Source: Aurantiochytrium sp. KH105 (lineage: Eukaryota > Sar > Bigyra > Thraustochytrida > Thraustochytriidae). From it: a stretch of DNA of 64,000 nucleotides. A program made the translations under genes and the position numbers. The notes beneath the pieces are model-generated. The model was not told the DNA's origin. It ran no database searches and saw nothing but the letters and a program-made list of their open reading frames with translations. Below, one piece after another: positions 17,684 to 28,077 of this stretch (positions are counted from its first letter, which is position 1; every line of letters begins with the position of its first letter). The stretch spans positions 189,171 to 253,170 of the forward strand of contig BGKB01000139.1 in the NCBI GenBank assembly GCA_003116975.1, read 5' to 3'.

Positions 17684-18571
17684 ATGAAGACCATCACCGC
17701 GTCGCGGCTCGTGCCCATCCCCGAGGGCGGTACGTGCTCCCCGCGCGGAGCGAGCGCGGGTCGGAGGTCTGCGCGCAGGCAGCGCGAGAGACGGATGCGC
17801 ATGGATGGATGGATGGATGGATGGATGGACGACCGGGTGGGTCTGCGCCATTGGCTGGCTGGCCGGCGAGGCGGCGAGGCGGCCAGCCGCGCTGGACAGC
17901 TTGAGGCGACAGGCGGCCTGGGGATCCAGACGCGTGGAGGGAGAGAGAAGGAGGACAGGGACGACCCCGAGAGGCGGCGAAAGAATGGAGAAAACTAACG
18001 GAGAAACGACGCTTTTGCGACTTTTGGACGAACAACTACAGTCGAGGTGACCCTCAAGGCCCGCACGGTCATCGTCGAGGGCCCCCGCGGCAAGCTGGAG
18101 CGTGACTACTCGCACCAGAGCGTGGAGATCACCAAGGTGGAGAAGGGCGAGGAGTCCTTCATCAAGGTGGAGAAATGGCACGGCCTCAAGAAGGAGCTCG
18201 CCTGCATCCGAAGCATCTGCAGCTCCATCTCCAACATGTTCACCGGTGTCACCAAGGGCTACCGATACAAGATGCGCCTGGTGTACGCTCACTTTCCCAT
18301 TAACGCCGTCATCAACGGCAACAAGGAGGTCGAGATCCGAAACTTCCTTGGCCAGAAGAAGGTGTTCCGCGTCAACATGCGTGCCGACACCACTATCGAG
18401 AAGGGCACCGCGGTCAAGGACCAGCTCATCCTCGAGGGTAACGACATTGACGCTGTCTCGCAGTCTGCTGCCGAGATCCAGTGCAAGTGCAAGGTCCGCA
18501 ACAAGGATATCCGTAAGTTCCTCGACGGTGTGTACGTCTCTGAGAAGGGCCCCATCGAGGACGAGGAATGA
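17684..18571 (+). CDS. RPL9: Large-subunit ribosomal protein uL6 (L9), two exons
   Basis: uL6 is a structural protein of the cytosolic 60S subunit near the GTPase-associated centre. Exon 1 is 17684..17729 and exon 2 is 18042..18571. The 312-nt intron (17730..18041) begins GTACGT, has a branch-like ACTAACG at 17994-18000 and ends TACAG. Joining G with TC gives GTC and the start MKTITASRLVPIPEGVEVTL, matching the eukaryotic uL6 start. The 191-aa product has the conserved blocks GVTKGYRYKMRLVYAHFPIN, VEIRNFLG, LILEGNDID and NKDIRKFLDGVYVSEKG, and its length equals the family norm. The intron sits after codon 15, as is common in ribosomal-protein genes, and contains a GGAT microsatellite. The promoter has the CGCAAGTG array and a telo-box. 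Confidence 0.95.
17801..17829. repeat. (ATGG)n microsatellite in the RPL9 intron
   Basis: About seven ATGG units lie inside the single RPL9 intron, far from the splice sites and branch site. Confidence 0.9.
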
Positions 18572-19061
18572 TTTTGCACAACTATTGCCATCCTATTTCG
18601 TATCCATGCCGTCGTGGTGTGGTGCGGGCTTTTTTTTGATTTGATTTCTTGTTCTTGTCATTTTCTTTGCTTTCTTTTCGGCAAGAGGTGCGGCTGGTTG
18701 CCGGCCAAACATGTATGCCCGTGCTTTGTGGTCATCTGGGACCTTTGCACGTACTTTTCTCTCTCTTACTCCTCTCTCTCTCTGTTGGCACATCTCCTCT
18801 TGCCGTTGATCTTGGTGCTTGAATTCTGCTGAGAGGAGAGTAAGCTATCAAAAAAATCATCTCGCGCAAGGACAATTTTGAGACAAGTGGATGCTTTTGG
18901 GTTGTCTGTCTGACGGGGGAAAAAAGGACAAGAAAAAAAAAGATACTAGAAACGAGTGGCTATTTTGTAATGTTTCAAAGAGTTCGCGTGGACGACGGCA
19001 CATGACCCATAATCCTGTCGCTGGTTCGCGGCTCTTGTCATCGTCATCATCATCAGCATCA
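18572..19061. other. Convergent intergenic region RPL9 / RRP41
   Basis: This is the shared 3' flank of two convergent genes. It is AT-richer and pyrimidine-rich, with T and A runs (18630s, 18930s) but no coding frame with support. Confidence 0.5.
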
Positions 19062-20102
19062 TTAGTGTGCGGGAGCATCAGCGATCTCCGCGTCGGGGTC
19101 GGCACCATGGCGCTTCTTGACAGCGACAGCGACGAGCTCGCGCACCTTGCTATCAAGAACCTTGTGAATCAGCTGACAGCCAGCTTGCGCTTCGTCCAAA
19201 AGCTGCTGCAAAAGCTTTTCCGTCACACGAACCGAGCTGCTAGCCATGCGCATGGTGAGGACTTTACCTGATTTCGGAAGCAATGTCAACGAGAGCTCGG
19301 GGCCACCTGCAAGCTCCTCGACGTGATTAAGATCCAAAAGAGCAGTGTGATCAAGATAGCCAACATTGCAGCACGTTACAAAGTCCACCATGGGCACACC
19401 TGCATGAATCAGAGCTGCACTTGTGGCGTTTACGCAGGCCGCGAGTACGCCTCCGTCGGCCTGTAGAATGTGAATGGTTATGTCAATCTGTGATCCTTTA
19501 AACAGCTCCGTCTGAATGACTTGGGCAAATGTGTCCTGCACAAAGTTGGCCACGGCCAGCGATCGTCGATCACCTGTAAATCTCAAACCACATTCCAAGA
19601 CACAAGTTCAAGACGTGTCGCATCACGTTCCGCGTTAGTCCTTGTTGATCTCATATTATCTTTCCGTCAACTCCAATTCTGTTCATTTTCCAGTCAATCA
19701 CGTACCAGGTCGCCTTCGTCGTCTCTCTGTTGTGCTAAATGGAGCTTGCGATACTTCGCAGCGAACAATCGCGCGATCGTGTAGCGCTCTGTGAGTGGGC
19801 AGGCCATCGAGCCTTGTCAGTCTCAATTCTCTACTCTTGATTACACGAAATACATTCCAATGCCAAGTTTGCTCTCGTCGTCTTCGAGGACATCGGAACC
19901 ATGATACGAGTCAACAAACGTACGCGCTACGCTGCGCAACCTCGCGCGGGCCGTGGACACAGGCGAGGACCTTGGTGAGCCCCTGGTCCAACATGGCCGA
20001 TCCGTCGCAGTCTACGACGGCACCAAAGTGGCACCCTAGCTTGCGGACTTCATTGCCGCGGCGACCGTCGCCGCGCAAGCCGGAGAGCTGTACAAACTCC
20101 AT
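19062..20102 (-). CDS. RRP41: Exosome core subunit Rrp41 (three exons)
   Basis: Rrp41 (EXOSC4) is an RNase PH-fold subunit of the exosome ring that degrades and processes RNA in nucleus and cytoplasm; in eukaryotes the ring itself is usually catalytically inactive. Exons are 20102..19924, 19788..19706 and 19573..19062, 257 aa in total. Introns are 135 nt (19923..19789, GTACGT...ACAG) and 132 nt (19705..19574, GTACGT...ACAG, branch-like ACTAACG at 19639-19633). Joined sequence gives RSAALHDRAIVRCEV and FSTTERRRRRPGDRRS, which line up with ALPDRALVNCQY and FSTGERKRRPHGDRKS of human EXOSC4. QIDITIHILQADGG and LDLNHVEELAGGPEL are also conserved. The start MEFVQLSGLRGDGRR matches the family N-terminus. 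It diverges from Kintoun. Confidence 0.93.
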
Positions 20103-20519
20103 CGCGAGTGCTGCGCGTCGGGATTCTTGCTTGGTCTCCTCCTCTGGCCTGCCAGGCGGCTGGTGGTCCTCTCGGTGCGGGCTCCGTTGGCGTAATTGTT
20201 TTAGTTTTCTAACTAGTTCGAATTTTACAAAAACTAGTTATGTTACTAGTTCTGAAAGCCAACCAACTAATGGTGACAAGAGGCGGCTCAGGCTCCAACG
20301 GCGCTCAACGGAAAGAAAGAAAGAAAGAAAGCAAGCAGTCTTTGGGCTCGCTAGACGAGCTGGAGTAGGAGCAAGGGCAGGCATTGCCGCAATCTGGGAC
20401 ACTGGAGCGGGCGCCAAGAGAATCAGGAGAAGGAGCACCTCGTTCTGGCCAAGGAGGAGCCACGCAACCACGTGCTTGCTTTCTTGCTTGCTTGCTTGCT
20501 TGCTTGCTCGTGAGTGACG
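20103..20519. promoter_or_regulatory. Divergent promoter RRP41 / Kintoun
   Basis: 417 bp between two starts. It contains an AT-rich island with two AACTAGTT palindromes (20211-20218, 20232-20239) and an ACTAGT (20245-20250), a GAAA run (about 20306-20332), and a CTTG microsatellite (20476-20509) ending about 10 bp before the Kintoun ATG. No gene is seen in it. Confidence 0.45.
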
Positions 20520-22613
20520 ATGGCCTCCACGTCCGCGAAGAAAGTGGCAGAGATGCCTGACGACATGTTCAACGCGTGCGTCAAAGCGGCCATGGAAAGC
20601 GGCAAGGAAAAGCTCAAGATGACGAGTGAGGAGCAAGAACAGTTCATGAGCGCGATGAAGAAGCCAGAGTTCACCAAACTCATGAAGGAGTACATGGATG
20701 AAATCTCGGACCCGAAATACCGCGAAGAGCAAGAGACCTACCTTCGGCAGCTGGAACGGGACAACCAGGTTCCGGAAAACATGCGCCTGGCTTATCCGAA
20801 AGCCGGCTTTGTCGTCAAGGCGAAGCGGCTGGAGCAGGGCAAGGAAGCCGGCAAGATTTTCATCAACATCTGTAGTCTGGAGGAACTCGAGCCACCTTCG
20901 GCGCAGCGCGGACCCAAGGGCGTCAGCTGGAGCCTTCCATATTCGCTTGGCCCCATGCGCCATGAAAAGGACAATCGGGCCGATGCCCATCCGACCTTTG
21001 ACTTTGCGCTGCATCCGGACGTTCTGCGGCGCTGCGTCAAGGACGACCGTTTCCGCAAGATGGTGATTGACACCGCTCTTGACGCCGTCGATAAGCGCAT
21101 CGCAGACGTCATGAAAGCGGACGTTAAAATTAAACGCATTACCGCCAAAGTTCTGCAAAATGTGGCTTGCATCGGAGGCAAACCTGCGGTGATGCAGATC
21201 GGTGTGGAAAAGGGCAAAGAGAACAAGAATGAGGCCAACGCAGGCGCCAACGCAACCAAGCTTGCACAGGCAGTTGCAGCAGGGGCAGGCGTTGGGGGAA
21301 ACAAAGGTGGAGATGCATCGAAGCCTTCTGCTGCTACGGTGCCACAGTCCAAAGCAACAAAGGGAATTGAAGTGCTGTCGGAAACAGAGGCCCCTGTAAA
21401 GGAAACGGCTCCGGAGCCCCCGAGCACACAGCCCAAGTATACGCTGACTCATCGTGGCAAGCTTGACCTTGGCGACTATGTGGAAGACGAGCGACTGCAG
21501 GCCCGAGCCAGTCTCATGAAGAGAAGACCCAAGGAGCTCGTCGTACGGGTGCAGGTGCCAAACATTAAATCGGCCAAGTACCTTGATATCGAAACTTCGG
21601 AGCATCTCTTCAAGCTCAGTACCGTCGCAGGAGCGCCTGCCGAGTATCTCTTGAATTTGGACCTGCCGTATCCGGTTGACGAGGACAACGGAGCGGCCAA
21701 GTTTGACAAGACTGCGCGCTTGCTCGAGGTGGTGCTCCCCGTTCGCCCGCCTTCTGACGAAGAGATTGAGCATCACGAACGAGCTCTTCAGGAGCGTGCG
21801 GCAGCCAGACCTGCTCAGCGTACCATAGAAAGCGTACCTTCTTCGCTCGTCCAAGACGTTTCTGTCGCAAGCTCGGGCGAGGCAGAAGATGCAGGGGCTA
21901 TACTTGCGAACTCTGAAGCGACAGACCAAAAAGAGTCAAGCTCAACTTCCGAAGAGCCTCAGTGTCAGATTCAGGACCCCAAGAAAGAGGACGAAAAGTC
22001 CTCGATGAACGAAGATCTAAAGGTGGAAGAAGAAGAAGAAGAAGATGAGGAGGAGGAGGAGGATAAGACCAACAAGGGACAGGAGCGGCGTGTGCGCTGG
22101 GCCGACGAAGCGAAGGGAGGCAAAGGTGACGAGGAAAAGACCTTGAGCGAAGCAGACAAGCTCGCCGAAATTCTTGCTGCTGCGAAAGCCGCAGCAGCAT
22201 TGCCTCTCCCGCGTCTTGAAGACCATGAGGAGACCAAGGAGTCGACGCCTGCAGAAGATGCCGCCCCGCCACCGGCAGTCCCCGAATCCGAAAGCATTCA
22301 GGACCCAGATAAGGACATGGAAGACCAGCTCGAGCAGTCGAATGGTGTGGCAGATGCCAACTTCATCCCCTCAAGTGCCTTTGGAGGCGCCAAGTCCGGT
22401 TTCGTCTTCAAGCGTGACACCCAAGGTCTGGGATATTACCGTGATGTTGCTCCGGCGGTTTCGCCGGTAACGTCAACGAGGCCTGCTGAAGCGAAGCAAG
22501 ACGATCCAGTTCCTTCAGCGCCGCGGGACGAGGGTCCTGTCGTCACCGAAAAGACGCACAAGCCCAGCAGCCGTCTCGAATTGCGGAACAAGAGCATCTT
22601 TGATTTGGATTAG
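20520..22613 (+). CDS. DNAAF2: Kintoun-type axonemal dynein assembly factor (PIH1 domain)
   Basis: Kintoun (DNAAF2/PF13) works with HSP90/HSP70 in the cytoplasm to preassemble axonemal dynein arms, so its presence implies motile flagella. The 697-aa product has the family start with KPEFTKLMKEYMDEISDPKYR, a PIH1 domain (about residues 40-205, with MRLAYPKAGFVVKAK, IFINIC, SLPYSLGP and HPTFDFALHPDVLRRC), and a second CS-like domain (about 310-420, KELVVRVQVPNIKSAKYLDIE to LLEVVLPV). A long acidic, disordered C-terminus follows, ending in SGFVFKRDTQGLGYYRD and a basic tail. I chose the ATG at 20520 because its product begins with the family-typical region; a GTG two codons upstream is not a plausible start. 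Confidence 0.9.
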   Translation: MASTSAKKVAEMPDDMFNACVKAAMESGKEKLKMTSEEQEQFMSAMKKPEFTKLMKEYMDEISDPKYREEQETYLRQLERDNQVPENMRLAYPKAGFVVKAKRLEQGKEAGKIFINICSLEELEPPSAQRGPKGVSWSLPYSLGPMRHEKDNRADAHPTFDFALHPDVLRRCVKDDRFRKMVIDTALDAVDKRIADVMKADVKIKRITAKVLQNVACIGGKPAVMQIGVEKGKENKNEANAGANATKLAQAVAAGAGVGGNKGGDASKPSAATVPQSKATKGIEVLSETEAPVKETAPEPPSTQPKYTLTHRGKLDLGDYVEDERLQARASLMKRRPKELVVRVQVPNIKSAKYLDIETSEHLFKLSTVAGAPAEYLLNLDLPYPVDEDNGAAKFDKTARLLEVVLPVRPPSDEEIEHHERALQERAAARPAQRTIESVPSSLVQDVSVASSGEAEDAGAILANSEATDQKESSSTSEEPQCQIQDPKKEDEKSSMNEDLKVEEEEEEDEEEEEDKTNKGQERRVRWADEAKGGKGDEEKTLSEADKLAEILAAAKAAAALPLPRLEDHEETKESTPAEDAAPPPAVPESESIQDPDKDMEDQLEQSNGVADANFIPSSAFGGAKSGFVFKRDTQGLGYYRDVAPAVSPVTSTRPAEAKQDDPVPSAPRDEGPVVTEKTHKPSSRLELRNKSIFDLD

Positions 22614-22985
22614 GTTCTCGAGGTCAAGGGGGTTGAATAAAAAGAAAGGAAAGCTTTGAGTCCCCCCCCCCCCCCCCCCTCTTGCACTTATGAATGCATG
22701 CATCATGAACTCTGAATCTCGGTCAGACGTTTCGCAAATTGGGTTCATGGTGTGAAGGTACGCATGCAACAAGATGCGACTCGTTCGCGCAAGGAAGAAG
22801 AAAAAGTATAGAACAAAACGTAGAAGAAGGAAATTATATTCCACAAAACACTCTGCAGATAAGCATAGCGATACACATTAGAAGTCGTAGATTTGGAGAA
22901 ATGGAGAAGCTTGCTCCAGTTGTGCTTTCATGATGGCTTCCCTATTTTTTTATTTTTTTTCCAATTTCCCCTGCTCTCTTCCTTC
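22614..22985. other. Convergent intergenic region with an 18-base C run
   Basis: This is the 3' flank of Kintoun and of the thioredoxin gene. An uninterrupted run of C occupies 22662-22679. The rest is AT-richer and non-coding. Confidence 0.6.
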
Positions 22986-23573
22986 TCACTTGCAATGTTT
23001 TGCAACGAGAGCTCGAAGCTTGTCTTCGTGCGCGCCCATCAGACGATCGACTTCGCTGCCGTTCTTGAAGACCACAAAGGTGGGCATGGCCGAAACCTTG
23101 ACATCGGCAGAGACCTCATCGAGCTCGTCGACGTCAATTTCCACAAATTTGGCACTGTTCTTGGCAGCGTTGACTTCGGCGCAGAGTTCCTTAAAGACTG
23201 GTGCAATCTTCTTGCACGGCCCACACCAGTCGGCGGTGAATTTGGCCACAAAGGTGCGGCCGGCTTCGCTCGCCTTTTTGAGTTCATCCCAGTCCTCGTT
23301 GGATTCCAGAACAGCCACTTCTTTTGTAGCCTGGTCCCAGGTTGTAGAGGCATCGGAGGCCTCTGCGCTAGTGCCGTCTTCCGCCGGGTTGGCGACCATG
23401 GGCTTTTTCAATTCGCATACCCCATTCTCGCAATGGACGCCGCAGTCAGCCTCGGCACTGCTCGTTCCGTACCACCAGGTCATGATAGTCTCCTTGAAAC
23501 GTGCAAAGAAGGCCATAATGAAGGGCAGAAGCGCATACACTGGTACGCAGCATGGTCCAATGCAGATGATCAT
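22986..23573 (-). CDS. Membrane-anchored thioredoxin-domain protein
   Basis: 195 aa. The first roughly 28 residues (MIICIGPCCVPVYALLPFIM) are hydrophobic and Cys-rich and probably anchor the protein in a membrane; they recall the N-terminus of the UPF0729/C18orf32 family (MVCIPCIVIPVLLW), which is a tentative match. A Cys-containing linker (DCGVHCENGVCELKKP) follows. A thioredoxin fold occupies about residues 85-195 with the active site FTADWCGPCKKIAPVF and the cis-proline block SAMPTFVVF. Both active-site cysteines are present, so it should be an active dithiol oxidoreductase facing one side of the membrane. The four extra cysteines of the linker could interact with it (inference). The ATG at 23573 is the first in frame. 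Confidence 0.85.
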   Translation of the reverse strand: MIICIGPCCVPVYALLPFIMAFFARFKETIMTWWYGTSSAEADCGVHCENGVCELKKPMVANPAEDGTSAEASDASTTWDQATKEVAVLESNEDWDELKKASEAGRTFVAKFTADWCGPCKKIAPVFKELCAEVNAAKNSAKFVEIDVDELDEVSADVKVSAMPTFVVFKNGSEVDRLMGAHEDKLRALVAKHCK

Positions 23574-25016
23574 CGTGAGTCGCGCGCTACGCTTGTCGCC
23601 GAGTTAAGGTCTCCTCGTGCGCAAACTAAATTGCCGCTGGTCTCGCGCCGACCGACCGAGGATCAATAGCAACGACAGGTGGACAGACACGAGCAGAACC
23701 GCCCGGAGCTAGCGCCGTGTGAGGCCTTTAACGTTCGTCCTCGGCAGGAGCGTCCCCCGATCGGCACGTCGTCGCTCTCGAACGTCCGTGCTCTGCTCTG
23801 CTGGTCTGCTCTCTCTACGCGCTGGCGCGTGCTCGTCCTCGCATGCGTGCACATGCTCGTTGCGCCGTTTTCGCCACTTGTGGTCCCACTCTCTCGCAGA
23901 TGCTTGGCATAAAAACCACTCTCCCACTCTACCCCCACATTTTCCCATTAGCAAGGGGCGGAGGCCCTCGCTGATATCCCCGACGTACTGTGTTAATATG
24001 GCGACGGGTGTCTCAGCCTACCCTGCCCACAGCTGCTCAACTAACGGTCCGGCCAATAGTGAGCGCTCTCAGTCTATCTTTCACCAAGCGTTCTTTCTTC
24101 TTCATTATTATCGCCTGCGTTGAACTTGCAATGGTTGAAGGCAAGCAATGCAAGTCTGCGTCTCAACTGTGATTGACGTGGCCGACCGCGCGTCCGGCAG
24201 CGGCAGCTGCAGCGGGTACTCTGCTCGCGCTGCAGCTAGCTGGAAGCTGAGGATCTTGGTCCGCTGACCCTCCGCGACTCTCCGTCCGTTGTCGCTGCCA
24301 TTGTTGCTGCCCTTGCCTTAGCAGGAGCAGCAGGAGCAGGAGTGTTGCTGCTGCATCAGCTGCAGGGGGAGATCGGGCGTCCTGGTGTGCAGACGAGTTT
24401 CAATCCATCATTCCCCCCGGGACCTCGTCGAATTCGCCCTCGCGCTGGAGCTTGCTTGGCCCCGCTGGAAGACGGAACGGCAGCGACAGCGGGGCGAGTC
24501 ACCAGGCCTACTACCTAGCGATCGAGCTGCTGCAGCTGGACGTCTCGTTATCGCTGTCACTGCTACCGTCAAGATGGTAGCGCGCATGCGCCAGGATCGC
24601 CTCGGCGTCGCTAGGAAGGGCAGCATGGACCGATGGAAAAATCATCAGGACGGGGACGTGAATTTAGGACGGACGCTGGTCTGGCTGGGCTCGCTGGAGC
24701 CGCACGGGGGGCGGAAGAATTTCTGCTACGCGAGTTGCAGTGCGGTCTCCGAATTCGTTGACCTGGCACGGGTTGCGCGCGCGTGTCATCGATTCGACTG
24801 CGCGTCTCTGTACGATTTTTTTTTTCAAAGTCACTCTGCCACTTGATTTCCCTCATACTTGGCTACAACTGCGCCCGAGGTAGAGGCTCCATGACCTCGC
24901 GCGGCTGCGGAGCACCGTGACGTCCTCTCCGCGCGCCGCCCAAGGCTTGCTCGTCCGCTCGTACGGGAGCGCGTCGTGCCCTCGCCCGCGGCCAAATTTT
25001 CAAATTTTTCATCCCG

Positions 25017-25065
25017 CTGCTCTGCTCTGCTCTGCTCTGCTCTGCTCTGCTCTGCTCTGCTCTGC
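25017..25065. repeat. (TCTGC)n pentanucleotide repeat
   Basis: About nine near-perfect TCTGC units. The same unit, or its complement, occurs at about 7056-7095, 23798-23815, 32380-32412 and 37062-37074. Confidence 0.9.
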
Positions 25066-25321
25066 GCGGCCGCAGCACACTCTCAGTCGCGTGCCACTCG
25101 TCGCGCCGAGCCGGAAACCGAACGACGGCTGCTGTCGTCGTCCATGCCGCGGCGTCGATCGCATGCTCCGCCGTGCGACGCGCCGAATCCGCGCTTCCTC
25201 GCCCGCTCGCCGCCAATCCTCTTTGCAGGCAGTGGCAGCTGCAGCATGCGGGCTCTTCCTCTTCCCAGGCGCTCCTGGCAGCTCGGCGGCTCCACGCCAA
25301 GCCAAGCCAAGCCACTGCACT

Positions 25322-25402
25322 GCACGTCTACGTCCACGTCCACGTCCACGTCCACGTCCACGTCCACGTCCACCTCCACGTCCACGTCCACGTCCACGTC
25401 CG
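25322..25402. repeat. (CACGTC)n hexanucleotide repeat
   Basis: About 13 units of CACGTC, with single-base variants (TACGTC, CACCTC). A short version precedes the sterol-desaturase-like gene at about 54221-54246. Confidence 0.9.
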
Positions 25403-25550
25403 AGTGATGATTGTCATGCCCGAGCTCGCGACCCTTTGTGGCTTCTCGTCTCCGCGCTCAATTCCGGCAAGATCCGCGCCAACCTCGATCTCGATGGCGA
25501 TGGCCGTGGCCGATGGCGACGCCGATGGCATGTGGTGGAGCACGCACGCA

Positions 25551-25558
25551 TGCAAGCA

Positions 25559-25592
<34 letters not shown>

Positions 25593-25614
25593 GCACGCAC
25601 GCACGCACGCACGC
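25551..25614. repeat. (AAGC)n followed by (CACG)n
   Basis: AAGC units at about 25553-25590 pass directly into CACG units at about 25591-25612. Related tetranucleotide tracts occur at 20476-20509, 27448-27482, 27764-27784 and 31889-31922. Confidence 0.85.
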
Positions 25615-28077
25615 GGGCCTGGGTGGGAGAAATGCGTGCGCTGTTTTCAGCACCTGGCCAGCGAGGTGAGTCGCCGCAGTGTCAGCAGCGGCGGCGGCGC
25701 CCGGGCCCGCCTTCCTACCGACCGCACGGCTGCGACCGACCCCGGGCCGGCCGGCCGGCCAGCACGCGCGTTCGGACTGTCGTTGTCGGGGCTGTCAGCG
25801 GCCACCGCCGGCTGCAGCGGCGGCGGCGGCGGCGGGCGGCGGGCCGGGCTTGCCAGGCCACGAGGCGGCTGGACCACGGCCTCGTTCGTCTCGGCAGCTG
25901 CGTCGACCTTTTCCAACAAGCTCGAGCTCCTCTTCTTCTTCTTCTTCATCTTGTTCTTCTTCTGGGCTCGAAGCCACGCGGGAGTCTCGTGTGTCGCGGT
26001 CGCCCCTGTGCTGGCTGCAGCCATCCGCCCTCAGCCTGTCATGTCGTGCGTTGCGAGACCGAGTGTTCGACGGCGGCAGAGGCAGGGCTGCGAGGATATT
26101 CAACACGGCCAGCCATGCAAGCGAAGCGAAACCACAGGTTGCACGCAGCTCGAGTCGGCGCCCGTTCTCCCTTGCCCGAGCAACGCCGAGGCGTTGGTTG
26201 CTGCTGTTTGCAGTTGCTTGCTTGTTGACGGTGTTGCGAAATACAGTGTCGTACGCCGTCGCACCGCTGGACGGTGAAAGCTTTTCACTTGCGGTGAGCA
26301 CGAGAATGAATGACCAGCACGTCACAGTCGCGCCCCGTCGTGAGAATCTGTTTGCACTGCGCCGTGAAAAGCGGACCATCCTCCAAGAGAGCGCAGTGAG
26401 CGACTAACTTGAAGCGAAAACAGCTGCGCTGCCGCAGCCAGCCGGTCAGCCAGGCAGCCAGCCAGCCAGGCAGCCGGCCAGCCAGTCGAGCCACCCCTTG
26501 GCAGCACTCCCGGGCTTTGCAGCTGCAGCTGCAGCTGGTGCTGCTGGTGCTGCCACCCCACCAACCACCGGATTCCAGGGATCAATCAATCAATCGATGT
26601 GATGCGATCGACAGCGATCAATCTGCCGCCGAGATTGCGCAAATTAGGCGAGGCACACTGTGCTGTCCGCAGTGCAGCAGCAGCACAACATGCAAGCAGC
26701 AATCGAGGCAGGGAAGGAAGCCTCGCGTTCGTTCTCGCCTCCACGTGGCCGGCCTGTGCGGCTGCAGCTGCAGCGTCCGCGGCAGTGGCTGGTGCCGGCG
26801 GTCCATCCACCCATCGATCTCTCCGTACACCGTCGGGGAAAAAGGGCCCGCGAGGACCCGATCGCTCGCATCGCTAGCGCCTCTGCCTTTGCTTGCTTGC
26901 GGCCTTCTGCAATCCACAGCCAGGAGCAGCAAGGCAGACCTGAGAGCGCTTGCCTCCTCATATCTCACACACAGTCAGCCGCTGCCAGCAGCATCATAGC
27001 CACCCAGTCAGTCGTCAGCTCACGGTCAGCACTGGCCAGGTTTTCTCGGCAGCCACACCAGCCAGCCAGCCAGCCAGCAGCAGCCGGGCGACTGTTCAAC
27101 GCCGTCGCGAGCGCCGCGCCACCGAGAACTCGCTGCCGGCCCGCGCCGACCGGATGGGTGGCCAACTTGAATGAAGGAGGCGGGTGGCGGAGATGGGAAG
27201 ATAAAAAGAGGAAAGGAGAAATCCGCAAAAAGCTCCCAAGCCATGTTCTCATTGACTTTGCGAGACGCTTCCCGTCGGAGTGGCAGACAGGGGAATAGAA
27301 AAGGAACAAATATGAGCGGAAATGAGGACTCTGGGGCTCGGGGGTGGAGGGAGCGTCTTCCGGCGACCTCTTTGCAAGAACCAAGACCAGGACTTGGCCC
27401 AGACGAGGACGTTTGGTTGGCGTCAAAAAAATTTAATGGTGAATACAGGCTTGCCTGCTTGCTTGCTTGCTTGCTTGCTTGGTCACTCGCAGTCGACAAC
27501 CTCTGGGCCATACTTCTGCAGGCCCGTACGGCAGCCGGCCGGGTCTAGGAGGCTGGCTGCCCCTTCCTATTGCTTCTAATATTATTCTTATCAACACGAG
27601 CGACCCGGGGCCACGCGCTGGGCAATTTGCGCTGAAGCCGCACGCTGCCTCGGAACCTGCGCGACGGAGGAAGCTTGGCCAAATTGCGGAGGCTCCTGCT
27701 CGAAACTTTTGCGATTGCGGTCGCGGTCGCGGTTGAGCAAGCGCAACCAAGTAAGTAAGGAAACAAGCAAGCAAGCAAGCAAGGAAGAAAGGAAGGAAGC
27801 ACCATCAGCCGCTCGTCCGCACAAACGCAGAGCGTCTAACGTAGGGACTGCTTGTTTGCTCGTCATCATTATCAGCGGAGCAGTTGGCTGCCACAAACAA
27901 AGCAACGAGCAGATCGACGAGCAGCAAAACCAAAACCTGGTAGCCCCGGCCAAGCTTAGGCCAAGCAAGCAAGAAAGCAAGGGCCCAGTAGTTGTAGTAG
28001 CAGTAGTAGTAGCATCAAAAGACGCAAGACGCAAGAAGCAAAGGAAAAGAGAGACCAACCAAGTCAAGCCAAAGACG

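Larger units (their letters stand above)
23574..28077. other. Gene-poor, simple-repeat-rich 4.5-kb region
   Basis: This is the 5' flank shared by the thioredoxin gene (-) and the first permease (+). No open frame here resembles a known family; the longer ones are Arg/Pro/Ala/Ser-rich and change composition with the local repeat. The DNA carries several simple-repeat blocks: TCTGC, CACGTC, AAGC/CACG, CAGC and TTGC units. An undetected multi-exon gene or non-coding RNA cannot be excluded; there is no transcript evidence to use. Confidence 0.5.

Noticed and set aside
24385-24846. 153-codon plus-strand frame
   Set aside because: Mixed composition but no motif, no conserved start and no neighbour support; kept as intergenic.
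25795-26379. 194-codon minus-strand frame in the repeat-rich region
   Set aside because: Composition follows local repeats (Ala, Glu and Pro runs) and there is no family motif; not supported as a gene.
27709-28077. In-frame upstream extension of permease copy 1
   Set aside because: It has no ATG and reads through AAGC and GTA repeats; the paralogue starts at the matching position, supporting 28078.
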